A stretch of DNA of 64,000 bases from Burkholderia multivorans ATCC BAA-247 (GCF_000959525.1 NZ_CP009831.1:1-64000); one strand, 5' to 3'. Counted from the stretch's first letter, positions 1-9,338 are shown. The notes: generated from the sequence alone by a model not told the origin. Translations and numbers: made by a program.

Positions 1-1029
1 CGCATCGGCACGCAGCGCCGTTTTGCACCTGTCGCGCTCGGCGCGCTCGCGGTGCTCGTCGGCGCGATGTCGGTCGTCGCGCTCTGTGTCGGCGCGTACC
101 GCATTTCGCCGGCCGACGCGTGGGCCGCGCTCGCCGGCGACCCCGCCGCGCAACAGGCGCGTGCGGTGCTGCTCGGCATCCGTGCGCCGCGCGTCGTGCT
201 GGCGCTGCTCGTCGGCGGCGGCTTCGGCGCTGCCGGTGCCGCGATGCAGGCGCTGTTTCGCAATCCGCTCGCCGATCCGGGGCTCGTCGGCGTGTCGAGC
301 GGCGCGGCGCTCGGTGCGACGGCCGCGATCGTGCTCGGCCCCGCGCTGTTCGCCGCGCATGCCGGCGCGGCCGCGCTGCCGGCCGCGGCCTTCGTCGGCG
401 CGCTCGCGATCGCGGCGCTCGTCTACCGGCTCGCCGCGTCGCGCGGGCGGCTCGCACTGCCGCTGCTGCTGCTCGCCGGCATCGCGATCAACGCGCTCGT
501 CGGCGCGGCGATCGGGCTGCTCACGTTCGTCGCCGACGATGCGCAGTTGCGCTCGCTGACGTTCTGGAGCCTCGGCAGCTTCGGCGGCGCGCAATGGCCG
601 ACGCTCGCGGCCGTCGCGCCGTGCGCGGTGCTCGGCTGCGCACTGCTCGTGCGCGAACGCGATGCGCTGAACGCGCTGCAGCTCGGCGAAACCGAAGCGC
701 TGCACCTCGGCGTGCCGGTTCAGCAGTTGAAGCGGCGCGTGCTCGTCGCGGTCGCGCTCGCGGTCGGCGCGCTCGTGTCGTGCGCGGGAATCGTCGGCTT
801 CATCGGCCTCGTCGCGCCGCATTGCGTGCGTCTCGCGTGCGGGCCGGACCAGCGCGTCGTGCTGCCCGGCGCCGCGTTGCTCGGTGCGCTGCTGACGCTC
901 GCGGCCGATCTCGCCGCGCGCACGCTCGCCGCGCCGGCCGAGATTCCGCTCGGCGTGCTGACCGCGCTACTCGGCGCACCGTTCTTTCTCGCGCTGCTGT
1001 GGAAAAGCCGCGGCTCGCTCGGCGCTTAG
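1..1029 (+). CDS. hmuU: Haem ABC transporter permease HmuU (5' end outside window)
   Basis: Membrane permease of the FecCD/BtuC family that moves haem from the periplasm into the cytoplasm, working with the ATPase encoded just downstream. The frame is open from the first base, so the true start lies upstream; the GTG at 52 is internal. About 342 residues are visible, close to the whole family length, with many Ala/Leu/Val-rich membrane helices. Typical FecCD stretches such as [20 protein letters not shown] and [12 protein letters not shown] can be read. It ends 19 bases before the ATPase gene, so the two are co-transcribed. A vitamin B12 or siderophore permease is the alternative; the HmuV-like partner favours haem. 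Confidence 0.88.
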   Translation, partial: RIGTQRRFAPVALGALAVLVGAMSVVALCVGAYRISPADAWAALAGDPAAQQARAVLLGIRAPRVVLALLVGGGFGAAGAAMQALFRNPLADPGLVGVSSGAALGATAAIVLGPALFAAHAGAAALPAAAFVGALAIAALVYRLAASRGRLALPLLLLAGIAINALVGAAIGLLTFVADDAQLRSLTFWSLGSFGGAQWPTLAAVAPCAVLGCALLVRERDALNALQLGETEALHLGVPVQQLKRRVLVAVALAVGALVSCAGIVGFIGLVAPHCVRLACGPDQRVVLPGAALLGALLTLAADLAARTLAAPAEIPLGVLTALLGAPFFLALLWKSRGSLGA

Positions 1030-1048
1030 TCGCGCCTCCGTCTCGATC

Positions 1049-1891
1049 ATGCTGACCGTCCAACATCTCCGTGTCGCACGCCGACATCGCGTCATCCTTC
1101 ACGATCTGTCGCTGACGATCGAACCGGGCCGCGTCACCGCGCTGCTCGGCCGCAACGGCGCGGGCAAGAGCACATTGCTGAAAGCGCTGGCCGGCGAGCT
1201 GACCGGCAGTGCCGCGCCGAACGGCGTGCGCGTCACCGGCCGCATCGCGCTGAACGGCGAACCGCTTGCGCAGATCGACGCGCAGCGGCTCGCACGGCTG
1301 CGCGCGGTGCTGCCGCAAGCCGCGCAACCGGCCTTTCCGTTCAGTGTCGACGAGATCGTGCTGCTCGGCCGCTATCCGCATGCACGTGGCCGCGGCGGCG
1401 CGCTGTCGCGACGCGATCGCGGCATCGCGTGGCACGCGCTCGCGCGTGCCGGCGCGGACACGCTGCTCGGCCGCGACGTGACGACGCTGTCCGGCGGCGA
1501 ACTCGCGCGTGTGCAGTTCGCGCGCGTGCTCGCGCAGCTGTGGCCGTCCGACGACGAAGCGGGCCGCGACGCTCGCGACGCGTCGCCGACGCGCTATCTG
1601 CTGCTCGACGAGCCGACCGCCGCGCTCGATCTCGCGCATCAGCATCGGCTGCTCGATACGGTGCGCACGATCGCGCGCGAATGGCGGCTCGGCGTGCTTG
1701 CGATCGTCCACGATCCGAATCTCGCCGCGCGGCATGCGGACACGATCGCGATGCTCGCGGACGGCACGATCGTCGCGCACGGCACGCCGCACGATGTGAT
1801 GACGCCCGAGCACATTGCACGCTGCTACGGGTTCGCGGTGAAGCGGATCGACAGCGGCGACGGTACGCCGCCCGTGATGGTGCCGGCATAG
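1049..1891 (+). CDS. hmuV: Haem ABC transporter ATP-binding protein HmuV
   Basis: Cytoplasmic ATPase that powers haem import through HmuU. It has a Walker A motif (GRNGAGKST, residues 34-42), the ABC signature LSGGE (147-151), a Walker B with the following glutamate (LLLDEPT, 184-190) and a late His switch (IVHD). At 280 residues it is slightly longer than the usual 255-270; an Asp/Arg-rich insertion around 167-180 before Walker B accounts for this and is common in Burkholderia HmuV. It is last in the visible operon. The start is the ATG that begins MLTVQHL. No terminator is evident; the gene runs into a repeated spacer. Confidence 0.9.
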   Translation: MLTVQHLRVARRHRVILHDLSLTIEPGRVTALLGRNGAGKSTLLKALAGELTGSAAPNGVRVTGRIALNGEPLAQIDAQRLARLRAVLPQAAQPAFPFSVDEIVLLGRYPHARGRGGALSRRDRGIAWHALARAGADTLLGRDVTTLSGGELARVQFARVLAQLWPSDDEAGRDARDASPTRYLLLDEPTAALDLAHQHRLLDTVRTIAREWRLGVLAIVHDPNLAARHADTIAMLADGTIVAHGTPHDVMTPEHIARCYGFAVKRIDSGDGTPPVMVPA

Positions 1892-1904
1892 CGCGCGGCC
1901 GTAC

Positions 1905-2401
1905 GCGTGACCGACGGCCGCAGTGCGCCCCATGTAGTCGGCCCACGCGCCGTATGCGCACTCAATGCTCGACGTCCGCGAGCATCCGCATCGCGACGCC
2001 GCCGCCCTCGCTATGAGCTACACGACAGTCGCGATGCGTCCGTCGACGCCGACATGCACGGCATGCAGTCGTCCCGCACGCCGCACGCGCACTCAATGCT
2101 CGACATCCGCCGCGCCGAACGTACGCATCTCCCAGCCGAACCGTACCGCGAGCATCCGCATCGCGAAGCCGGCTGCGAGCGCGACGATGGTCGCGACGCG
2201 TGCGTCGACATCGACATGCGCAACCGACGGCCGAAGTGCACGGCATGTAGTCGTCCCGCACGCCGCAGGCGCACTCAATGCTCGACGTCCGCCGCGCCGA
2301 ACGTACGCATCTCCCAGCCGAACCGTACCGCGAGCATCCTCATCGCGAAGCCGGCCGCGAGCGCGACGATGGTCGCGACGCGTGCGTCGATACCGACATG
2401 C
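1905..2401. repeat. Decaying tandem duplications of the 3' end of the neighbouring TRIC-type gene
   Basis: The last ~127 bases of the minus-strand membrane-protein gene (2275-2401) recur at 2093-2219 with about five substitutions, still reading the same C-terminal residues (ARVATIVALAAGF ... FGAADVEH) up to the same TGA. A shorter, internally deleted third copy starts at 1962. The linker between copies (ACCGACGGCC..., ATGTAGTCG, CTCAATGCTCGAC) is itself repeated three times, near 1905-1963, 2055-2092 and 2219-2277. Stop codons recur 182 and 131 bases apart. This fills the spacer after hmuV; no separate gene is seen in it. The arrangement suggests repeated slippage or unequal exchange at the gene's 3' end. 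Confidence 0.85.
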
Positions 2402-2886
2402 TGAAGCGCGACGTACAGCGCACCCGTGAAGAACGCGACGCTCGCATACAGCTCGCGGCGCAGGATCAACGGCATCTCGTTGCAGAGCAGATCGCGCAGC
2501 ATGCCGCCGCACACACCGGTGATCGCACCGGCCAGCACGACGATGATCGGCGCCGCACCGGTCGACGCGCCGACGTCGCAGCCGATGATCGTAAACGCCG
2601 CGAGGCCGAGCGCGTCGACGGCGACGAACAGCGTCTTCATCCGCGCGACGTGCCGCGCGAGGCGCGACGCGACGGTCGCCGCGACGAGCGTGATCACCAG
2701 ATATTGCGGATGCGCGATCCAGCCGAGCGGATAGTGGCCGAGCAGCACGTCGCGCACCGTGCCGCCGCCGAGCGCGGTCACGGCGCCGACCAGCGCCAGC
2801 CCGAAGCGGTCCATCCCGCGCCGCATGCCCATCAGCGCGCCCGACATCGCCTCCGCGACGATCGCGATCAGATAAAGCGTATGCAT
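2275..2886 (-). CDS. TRIC-type (UPF0126/YadS) membrane protein
   Basis: A 203-residue inner-membrane protein of the UPF0126 family, two repeated glycine-rich three-helix modules now linked to trimeric intracellular cation channels. Both diagnostic half-repeats are visible: GGGTVRDVLLGHYPLGW in the first and GGMLRDLLCNEMPLILR in the second. Length and hydrophobicity match the family. The ATG at 2886 starts MHTLYLIAIV. It follows the penicillin-binding protein gene by 11 bases on the same strand, so they probably share a transcript. Its final 37 codons are duplicated immediately downstream. The transported ion cannot be told from sequence. Confidence 0.85.
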   Translation of the reverse strand: MHTLYLIAIVAEAMSGALMGMRRGMDRFGLALVGAVTALGGGTVRDVLLGHYPLGWIAHPQYLVITLVAATVASRLARHVARMKTLFVAVDALGLAAFTIIGCDVGASTGAAPIIVVLAGAITGVCGGMLRDLLCNEMPLILRRELYASVAFFTGALYVALQHVGIDARVATIVALAAGFAMRMLAVRFGWEMRTFGAADVEH

Positions 2887-2897
2887 CGTCGTTCGCG

Positions 2898-5042
2898 TCA
2901 GTCTTCGGTCCGGAACAGGTCGAGCACGCGGGCGCGCTCGGCCGCATCGACAGGCGCCGGCGTCGGCGCGACCGACATCGCGCCGCCGTTCGCCGCAGTG
3001 GACGCGGCGGATGCAGCGAACCCGGCGGATGCCGCCTCCGCGCGGGCAGCGCCGTCGCATGCGAAGCGACTGCGTACGAACGCCGGCACATCGGCCGTGC
3101 ACGCGCCGCGCGTGTATTCGGCGTAGACGAAATCGCCGTCGACACGCGCGACGTCCGGCGGCTCGACCGCTTCGGCCGGCGTGCGTCCGTCGACAGCCGT
3201 CTTCATGTAGTCGAGCCACACGGGCAGCGCGAGCGTCGCGCCGGTCGCGCGCCCCATCGAGCGCGGCGTGTCGTAGCCGAGCCACGCGACCGCGACGATG
3301 CCCGACGAATAGCCGGCGAACCATACATCCTTCGAGCCGTTCGACGTGCCGGTCTTGCCGGCCGTGTCGTCGCGGCGCAGCGCAAGCGCGCCGCGCGCGG
3401 TGCCCGCACGCACGACGTCGCGCAGCATGCTGTCCATCACGAATGCGTTGCGCGCCGACACGACGCGCGTGCCGGACGGCGCCGGCGCGTCGTACAGCAC
3501 GCCGCCGTGCCGCTGCTTCACCGAGAGGATCAGCCGCGGTTCCACTCGCGTGCCGCCGTTCGCGAACACGCCGTACGCGCTCGCGAGTTCGAGCGGCGTC
3601 ACCGCGCCCGCGCCGAGCGCGAGCGGCAGCGACGCCGGATTGCGCCGCGCGTCGAACCCGAAGCGCATCGCATGCTGCTGCACGTATTGCGGGTCGGCCG
3701 CCTGCATCAGGCTTACCGCGACGAGGTTCTTCGATCGCACGAGCCCGCGCCGCACCGCGATGAAGCCTTCGTAGTGGTTGCCGTAATTGCGCGGCCGCCA
3801 CGGCCGCGCGCCGGTCTCGGCCGGCGTCAGCGTGCGCTGCGTATCGTCGACGAGCACGCCCGGGAAATAGCCTTTCTCGAGCGCCGCCGAATAGACGAAC
3901 GGCTTGAAGCTCGACCCCGGCTGACGGTAGGCCTGCAGCGCATGGTCGAACACGTTGCGGCTGAAATCCGCGCCGCCGACGAGCGCGAGCATGTCGCCGG
4001 TCGCCGCATCGAGCGACACCAGCGCACCCTCGAGCGTGCGCTGCGCGTCGCGCGTCGTCCGCTGCCGGCGCAGCGTGCGCTCGAGCGCCGCCTCGGCCGC
4101 GCGCTGGTCGCGCATCGAGATCGTCGTCGTCACGTCGAGGCCGAGCGTATATGCGTCGTCGCGAAAGCGCTCGACCATCATCTGCCGCGCGCGTTCGGCC
4201 ACGTACGGCGCCGCGACGATGCCCGGCGGCGCTTGCGGCGACAGCGCGATCGGCGCATCGACGGCCGCGCGGTACGTCGCGTCGTCGAGTTTGCCGAGCG
4301 CAAGCATGCGGCCGAGCACGTAGTTGCGACGCGCGGTCGCGCGCGCCGGATTGACGACCGGATTGAACGCGGACGGCGCCTTCGGCAACCCGGCAAGCAC
4401 GGCCGCCTCGCCGACGCTCAACGCATCGAGCGGCTTGCCGAAATACACGTGCGCCGCTGCCGCGAACCCGTACGCGCGCTCGCCGAGATAGATCTCGTTC
4501 ATGTACAGCTCGAGCAGCTTGTCCTTGCCGTACGCGCGCTCGAGCTTGACCGCCATCAGGATCTCGGCGAGCTTGCGGCTCAGCACCTTGTCGCGCGTCA
4601 GATAGAAGTTGCGCGCGACCTGCATCGTGATCGTGCTGCCGCCCTGCGCCGGCTGTCCGGTGACGACGTTCGCGAACGTCGCGCGCGCGAGGCCGCCGAT
4701 GTCGATCGCGCCGTGCCGGTAGAACTGTGCGTCCTCGGCCGCAAGCAGCGCGTCGCGCATCCGCGCCGGCATGCGTTCGAGCGGCACGAACTCGCGGCGC
4801 TCGACGCCGTATTCGGCAAGCAGTTCGCCGTCGCGCGAGAAGATCCGCAGCGGCAGCGCGGGACGATAAACAGCCAGTTGCTCGACCGACGGCAATTGCG
4901 TCCAGATGCGATGAATCGTCCATCCCGCGATGCCCGCACCCGCGAGCATCAGGCCGAGCAGCGCGCCCGCGAGCATGCGCCACACGCGGCGGCGAGGCAG
5001 CGGCGCGGGCGGCGTGGGACGGGAATCGGTGCGGTCGGTCAT
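2898..5042 (-). CDS. Class A penicillin-binding protein (PBP1A family, bifunctional)
   Basis: Periplasmic, membrane-anchored peptidoglycan synthase that polymerises glycan strands and cross-links peptides. There is an N-terminal cytoplasmic tail and one membrane helix (about residues 21-41). The GT51 glycosyltransferase carries EDAQFYRH (Glu103), the QGGSTITMQ motif (133-141) and LYMNEIYLG (Glu183). The transpeptidase has SSFK (Ser377 to Lys380), SKN (437-439) and KTGT (563-566). All catalytic motifs are intact. At 714 residues it is shorter than E. coli PBP1a and lacks a large extra domain. GGAG lies seven bases before the ATG at 5042. A PbpC-type protein is the main alternative. Confidence 0.9.
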   Translation of the reverse strand: MTDRTDSRPTPPAPLPRRRVWRMLAGALLGLMLAGAGIAGWTIHRIWTQLPSVEQLAVYRPALPLRIFSRDGELLAEYGVERREFVPLERMPARMRDALLAAEDAQFYRHGAIDIGGLARATFANVVTGQPAQGGSTITMQVARNFYLTRDKVLSRKLAEILMAVKLERAYGKDKLLELYMNEIYLGERAYGFAAAAHVYFGKPLDALSVGEAAVLAGLPKAPSAFNPVVNPARATARRNYVLGRMLALGKLDDATYRAAVDAPIALSPQAPPGIVAAPYVAERARQMMVERFRDDAYTLGLDVTTTISMRDQRAAEAALERTLRRQRTTRDAQRTLEGALVSLDAATGDMLALVGGADFSRNVFDHALQAYRQPGSSFKPFVYSAALEKGYFPGVLVDDTQRTLTPAETGARPWRPRNYGNHYEGFIAVRRGLVRSKNLVAVSLMQAADPQYVQQHAMRFGFDARRNPASLPLALGAGAVTPLELASAYGVFANGGTRVEPRLILSVKQRHGGVLYDAPAPSGTRVVSARNAFVMDSMLRDVVRAGTARGALALRRDDTAGKTGTSNGSKDVWFAGYSSGIVAVAWLGYDTPRSMGRATGATLALPVWLDYMKTAVDGRTPAEAVEPPDVARVDGDFVYAEYTRGACTADVPAFVRSRFACDGAARAEAASAGFAASAASTAANGGAMSVAPTPAPVDAAERARVLDLFRTED

Positions 5043-5255
5043 GTCGGCTCCTTCGGCAATGCAGCGATCGACGGCGCACCACGCGGCCGACGATCATGAA
5101 CGGCGCGCATTGTCGAAGGGATGCCGTGAAACCGGAACATTCCTTAGCCAATGTTGGGCTGGCTAAATTTTATTGAGGAAAGCACGCCGCATCGTCCGAC
5201 GCAGCGGCACACGCACCGCCGCGCGGACGCGCCGGTTCGCCTGTACCATTTCCGC

Positions 5256-6053
5256 ATGTTCGCTGCGCATCTTCGTTCGTGGAGCCTCACGCCCGACGGC
5301 GGTCCGATCCTGACCGCCAGCGGCGGCGTATTGCCGGTCGTCTGGCGCGGACGGCCTGCGATGCTGAAGATCGCGACCTGCGAGGAAGAGCGGCGCGGCA
5401 ACGCGTTGATGACATGGTGGGACGGACACGGCGCCGCGCAGGTATGGGCGCACGACGACGACGCGATCCTGCTGGAACGCGCACAGCCGCAACCCGCGCT
5501 CGCCGACTTTTCGGCGGCCGGCCACGACGACGATGCAATACGGATCGCATGCGACGTCGTCGCGCAGCTGCACGCCTATCGTGCGCCCGACCCGCCACCG
5601 CTCGTCGCGCTGCGCGACTGGTTCGCGTCGCTGCTGGCGTCCGACGCGACCGACGCGATACTGCGCCGGTCGCAAGCGACGGCGGCCGCGCTGCTTGCCG
5701 AACCGCCCGTCGACGAAGCGGTGCTGCACGGCGACATCCATCACCGTAACGTGCTGCACTTCGGCGATCGCGGCTGGCGCGCGATCGATCCGAAAGCGCT
5801 GCGCGGCGCACGCGCCTTCGACTACGCCAACCTGTTCTGCAATCCGTCGCACGACATCGCGGTCGACCGCACGCGCTTCGAACGTCGCGTCGCGATCGTC
5901 GCCGATGCCGCGCGGCTCGATGCGCGCACGCTGCTGCGCTGGATTCTCGCGTGGTGCGGGCTGTCGGCGATCTGGCTGATCGAAGACGACCAGCCGGCAG
6001 ACACGCGGCTGCAGGTCGCCGCGCTCGCCGCACACGCGCTCGACTCGCGCTGA
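5256..6053 (+). CDS. APH(6)-family aminoglycoside/hydroxyurea phosphotransferase
   Basis: A 265-residue cytoplasmic kinase of the APH(6)/hydroxyurea family (StrB relatives), which phosphorylate streptomycin-like hydroxyls. The catalytic loop reads LHGDIHHRNVLHF, with the downstream metal-binding IDPKAL and FDYANLFCNPS, both very like StrB as remembered. The ATP-binding lysine is probably that in AMLKIA. The frame is open from 5151, but the ATG at 5256 (MFAAHLRSWSL) matches the family start, so it was chosen. It stands alone between a divergent PBP gene and a terminator and has host-like GC, so it looks like a resident chromosomal gene. Whether it acts on an antibiotic is unknown. Confidence 0.8.
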   Translation: MFAAHLRSWSLTPDGGPILTASGGVLPVVWRGRPAMLKIATCEEERRGNALMTWWDGHGAAQVWAHDDDAILLERAQPQPALADFSAAGHDDDAIRIACDVVAQLHAYRAPDPPPLVALRDWFASLLASDATDAILRRSQATAAALLAEPPVDEAVLHGDIHHRNVLHFGDRGWRAIDPKALRGARAFDYANLFCNPSHDIAVDRTRFERRVAIVADAARLDARTLLRWILAWCGLSAIWLIEDDQPADTRLQVAALAAHALDSR

Positions 6054-6088
6054 CGATGCGCGGCGCCGCCCGCCCGCGCGCGACAATA

Positions 6089-6117
6089 AAAAACCCGCCG
6101 GCACGCGGCGGGTTTTC
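6089..6117. terminator. Bidirectional intrinsic terminator
   Basis: A perfect GC-rich stem, AAACCCGCCG / CGGCGGGTTT with a five-base loop, flanked by an A-run on the left and a T-run on the right. It sits between convergent genes (the APH(6) kinase and the ureidoglycine aminohydrolase) and can serve both. Confidence 0.88.
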
Positions 6118-6137
6118 GTGTACGACTGCTGCGGCGC

Positions 6138-6974
6138 TCAGCGGGCCGGGTTCAGCGTCAGGTTCATGTGGCGGTTCACGTCTTTGTACAGCAGATAGCG
6201 GAAACGGCCGGGGCCGCCCGAATAGCAGGCCTGCGGGCAGAACGCACGCAGCCACATGAAGTCGCCCGCTTCGACCTCGACCCAGTCCTGGTTCAGCCGG
6301 TACACGGCCTTGCCTTCGAGCACGTAGAGCCCGTGCTCCATCACGTGCGTTTCCGCGAACGGAATCACGCCGCCCGGTTCGAACGTCACGATGTTCACGT
6401 GCATGTCGTGGCGCATGTCGCTCATGTCGACGAAGCGCGTCGTCACCCACGCGCCGTTCGTGCCCGGCATCGGGATCGGCTCGACGTCCTGTTCGTTCGT
6501 CACGAACGCCTCCGGCAGCGGAATGCCGTCGACGGCCTGATAGTGCTTGCGGATCCAGTGGAAACGCACGGCCGCATCGCTGACGTTGTGCAGCGTCCAG
6601 TCGGCGCCCGGCGGGATGAACGCGTAGCCGCCCGGCGTCAGCGTGTGCTTGGTGCCCTGCAGCGTCAGCTCGGCCTGGCCTTCGACGACGAACAGCACCG
6701 CTTCCGCGTTCTTGTCCTGCTCGGGCTTGTCGCTGCCGCCGCCCGGGTTCACTTCGACGATGTACTGCGAGAAGGTTTCGGCGAAACCCGACAGCGGACG
6801 CGCGATCACCCACAGGCGCGTGTGCGTCCAGAACGGCAGCCAGCTCGTCACGATGTCGCGCATCACCCCTTTCGGAATGACTGCGTACGCTTCGGTGAAC
6901 ATCGCGCGATCGGTCAGCAGATCGGTCTGCGGCGGGTGGCCGCCATGCGGCGCGTAATACGTTGTCTTCGACAT
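6138..6974 (-). CDS. allE: (S)-ureidoglycine aminohydrolase (bicupin)
   Basis: Purine-nitrogen enzyme that releases ammonia from (S)-ureidoglycine to give (S)-ureidoglycolate after allantoate breakdown. The 278-residue protein shows two cupin halves. The first contains ILFVVEG-like AVLFVVEGQAELTL and PGGYAFIPPGADW; the second has the metal-binding HVMEHGLYVLEG and the closing MRAFCPQ-type WLRAFCPQACYSGG. The ATG at 6974 (MSKTTYYAPHGG) gives the usual start; an upstream TTG would add five residues. No other allantoin gene is visible nearby, so it stands apart from its pathway here. The terminator at its 3' end is shared with the convergent kinase. Confidence 0.87.
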   Translation of the reverse strand: MSKTTYYAPHGGHPPQTDLLTDRAMFTEAYAVIPKGVMRDIVTSWLPFWTHTRLWVIARPLSGFAETFSQYIVEVNPGGGSDKPEQDKNAEAVLFVVEGQAELTLQGTKHTLTPGGYAFIPPGADWTLHNVSDAAVRFHWIRKHYQAVDGIPLPEAFVTNEQDVEPIPMPGTNGAWVTTRFVDMSDMRHDMHVNIVTFEPGGVIPFAETHVMEHGLYVLEGKAVYRLNQDWVEVEAGDFMWLRAFCPQACYSGGPGRFRYLLYKDVNRHMNLTLNPAR

Positions 6975-7583
6975 AAGGCATCCAGGCAATGGGTTGGTGC
7001 GGCCCGTCGTCCGACGGCGCCGGCGGCCGACACGCGGCGCGCATCGGTGCGCGTTGCCGCGGCTTTCGTTCGGTCGGCCAGGTTTCGCGACGCGCGCGGC
7101 CGGTCGGCCGAGCGGGCCGCCCTGGCTCGACGGTCCGGGCGCCGGCCGCGACGTTCGCCGTCATGCGGCGGCGCGTGGTCCGGAACGTTCGATTCGGTAC
7201 GCGGGCAGCACTGACGATAGCGAAGTCGTCTTCGATCGACCAATTAAATGTTGCGATGGATCGCATTCGATTTCCCACTGCTCACCGGACGCGAGCGGGG
7301 CATCTCGACAACCGCGACGACACATCCAGTTACGCGCTCGACGCCGGCGTAACGGACGATCGCGATCGACGCCGGGCAGGCGGCACACGCACGCACCCGT
7401 CGAGGAGCGCAGAGAAATCGAAGGAGAAGAAGAGAATGCGGCGCGCGACTCGCGCGCATCGCATCGGGAACTGCTGAAGTGAAAACGCGTGGCGGCGATG
7501 CCGCTGTCGGTCGCCCGGCTCAGCGCGCCGGGCCCGACACGGATTCGGGCGCGCCGGTCGATCGGCCGCGCCCGCTGCTGCGA
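6975..7583. other. Gene-free spacer with a possible operator
   Basis: About 600 bases upstream of the ureidoglycine aminohydrolase gene. The open frames crossing it are Arg-rich, low-complexity shadows and are not believed. An inverted repeat TGCGAT-GG-ATCGCA at 7252-7265, inside the AT-richest part of the spacer, is a possible regulator site for the minus-strand gene, although it is nearly 280 bases upstream of the start. A GC-rich hairpin near 7547-7573, without a T-run, may end the glycine-zipper transcript. Confidence 0.4.
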
Positions 7584-8012
7584 TCAGTCCCAGTGACGAT
7601 GATGGCGATGCTTGCGATGACGATAGCCGCGATCGTCGTCGTACGAACTGCGCGACATGTTGCCGCCGAGCGCCGCACCCGCGCCGCCGCCGACGGCCGC
7701 GCCGAGCAGGCCGCCCGTACGGCCGCCCATGGCGTTGCCGGCCGCGGTGCCCGCACCGCCGCCGAGCGCGCCGCCGATGATCGCGCCGGTACGCTCGCGA
7801 CGGTTCGACGTAATCGCGCCACCTGCGCCGCCGCCGAGCGCGCCGCCGATCACGGAACCCGTGCTGCCGCCGACCGCGCCGCCGACCGCCGCGCCGGCTA
7901 CCCCGCCGAGCGCGCCGCCAAGCGCGTTGTTCAAATCGTTAGCTGCCGCCGGCAGCGCAGTCGCGCCGGCGAGTGCGGCGACGACGAGAGCGGGGGCGAT
8001 CTTCTTCCACAT
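7584..8012 (-). CDS. Glycine-zipper envelope protein with His-rich tail
   Basis: A 142-residue exported protein. A signal peptide (MWKKIAPALVVAALAGATAL, cleavage probably after AAA) precedes a long run of glycine-zipper repeats (GGALGGVAGAAVGG, GGALGGGAGGAI, GGALGGGAGTAAG, GAAVGGGAGAALGG), which usually form packed transmembrane hairpins in outer-membrane or periplasmic proteins. The last 25 residues are charged and His/Arg-rich (RHRKHRHHRHWD), which could bind metal or negatively charged polymer. AAGGA precedes the ATG at 8012. No enzyme motif is present. The role is unknown beyond envelope association. Confidence 0.78.
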   Translation of the reverse strand: MWKKIAPALVVAALAGATALPAAANDLNNALGGALGGVAGAAVGGAVGGSTGSVIGGALGGGAGGAITSNRRERTGAIIGGALGGGAGTAAGNAMGGRTGGLLGAAVGGGAGAALGGNMSRSSYDDDRGYRHRKHRHHRHWD

Positions 8013-8332
8013 GCCCGTATCCTTCCTTGTTCGCAATGTTATGAGGAGTCGCTCGTATCGGATCTGAACCGGTCGACGTCGATTCGGGCATTGGGCCGAA
8101 TCGCGCAACCAATTCATTTCAATGAGCTTGCGGCGAAGAATAGCACCGGTCCCGCAGCCTGCCCCCGACATTCTGGTAACAAGTTGTTTACCAACGGGAA
8201 AGGATCGAACGCCCGTACGCGGCGGCCCGCCGACCCGCGCCGGGCGGCGTTCCGATGTGGGTTCCGTCCCTCCAGACGACAGCGGCCGCGCGATCGGGCG
8301 TCGCACGGCCGCCACACCCTCGCGGCAATGCG
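8013..8332. other. Spacer upstream of the glycine-zipper gene
   Basis: No convincing gene. It contains an inverted repeat TGGTAA-N8-TTACCA (8175-8194), a reasonable operator candidate, and the promoter region of the minus-strand glycine-zipper gene. Arg-rich frames across it are antisense shadows. Confidence 0.4.
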
Positions 8333-8497
8333 TCAGCGGACGCGGAAGCTGCCGCCGATGCCGATGCTGACGGGCGGCGCGTAATAAGCCGGCGCATAGC
8401 CGTAGTAAGCGGGGGCCGGCGCATAGCCGTAAGGCGGCGCGACGACGCAGCCGCAGAGCGCGCCGAGCAGCGCGAACGAAACGAGAAGTCTGACCAT
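8333..8497 (-). CDS. Small Tyr/Pro-rich lipoprotein
   Basis: A 54-residue predicted lipoprotein. It has a hydrophobic signal (MVRLLVSFALLGALCGC) with the lipobox cysteine probably the second of the CGC pair, followed by a low-complexity Tyr/Ala/Pro segment (PPYGYAPAPAYYGYAPAYY) and a short C-terminus ending in GGSFRVR. Such proteins are common as short Burkholderia outer-membrane lipoproteins of unknown role. The ATG at 8497 was preferred to an upstream in-frame start because it puts the charged residue and signal at the N-terminus. It lies near another small envelope gene on the same strand but about 320 bases away. Confidence 0.65.
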   Translation of the reverse strand: MVRLLVSFALLGALCGCVVAPPYGYAPAPAYYGYAPAYYAPPVSIGIGGSFRVR

Positions 8498-8726
8498 GAT
8501 GAATCCCGGCAAAAACACGAAGGCGCCTGTCGCGCGCGCCGCGCACGCCGCGCGATGCGGCGGCCGGCACGAAGCGCCGATCGGCGCTTCGGTCGCACGA
8601 TGAAGCGATGCGCGGAGTCTAGCGCGCTGCCTTTCTTACCGAGTTTCGGGTCCGGTTACACGTGTTACGCGGCGTCACCGCCGAGACGGGCACCGCCGAC
8701 GACGGAGCGCGGGCTCGGCCGCACGC

Positions 8727-9146
8727 TCATGCGATATGCGCGCGAATGCGCTGCGCGATCGACTCGAGCGTCGCCGCATCGGCGACGTCGCGCGCGTGCA
8801 TCCGCAACGCGACGCCCTCGGTACGCGGAATCACGTGGAAGTGCACGTGCGGCACCGTCTGGCCGGCCGCCGCGCCGTTGAACTGGCCGATGAAAAGGCC
8901 GTCGGGCGCGAGCGCCGCGCGCACGGCCGCTGCGACGCGCTGCGTCATCCGGATGCTCGCCGCGGCGGCGTCGCCCGACAGGTCGAAGATCTGCGCGGCA
9001 GGCTCCTTCGGGATCACGAGCACGTGACCGTCGGCCTGCGGCATCAGGTCCATGATGGCGAGCGTCGCGTCGTCTTCCGCAACCTTCACGCAAGGCAGTT
9101 CGCCGCGCAGGATCTTCGCGAACGGGTTGTTGTCGTCGTAGGACAT
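8727..9146 (-). CDS. HIT-family (histidine triad) hydrolase
   Basis: A 139-residue cytoplasmic nucleotide hydrolase/transferase of the HIT superfamily. The histidine triad HVHFHVIP is intact, and the N-terminal PFAKILRGELPCVKVAEDD is the usual HIT opening. HINT-type enzymes split adenosine phosphoramidates or similar adenylated molecules. The length fits the family, and the start is the ATG at 9146 (MSYDDNNPF). It is monocistronic and divergent from the serine hydrolase gene. The substrate is not determined by the sequence. Confidence 0.88.
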   Translation of the reverse strand: MSYDDNNPFAKILRGELPCVKVAEDDATLAIMDLMPQADGHVLVIPKEPAAQIFDLSGDAAAASIRMTQRVAAAVRAALAPDGLFIGQFNGAAAGQTVPHVHFHVIPRTEGVALRMHARDVADAATLESIAQRIRAHIA

Positions 9147-9338
9147 GGCGTTTTTCCGCAGAGAGTGGATGGGCGTGCCGCAGCAGGTGGCGCCGGTCGA
9201 TTATCGGCCGACGCGCGGCCCGATTTCAACCCGCCCGTCGCGAGGCGCGTGCCGTGTCACGCGTACGCGATTGCCACGCATCGGCCGAACCTGCGACACT
9301 GCCGCTCGTCGCCGCCCGCTACCCGCTCGAGGACACGC

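Noticed and set aside
2275-5151. 958-residue minus-strand open frame covering the TRIC gene and the PBP gene
   Set aside because: Only its last 203 codons, from MHTLYL, are a real protein; the rest is an Arg-rich off-frame shadow of the PBP gene caused by high GC.
6989-7482. Two overlapping ~162-residue frames upstream of allE
   Set aside because: Both are Arg-rich with no family features; neither has a convincing start, and one is expected by chance at this GC.
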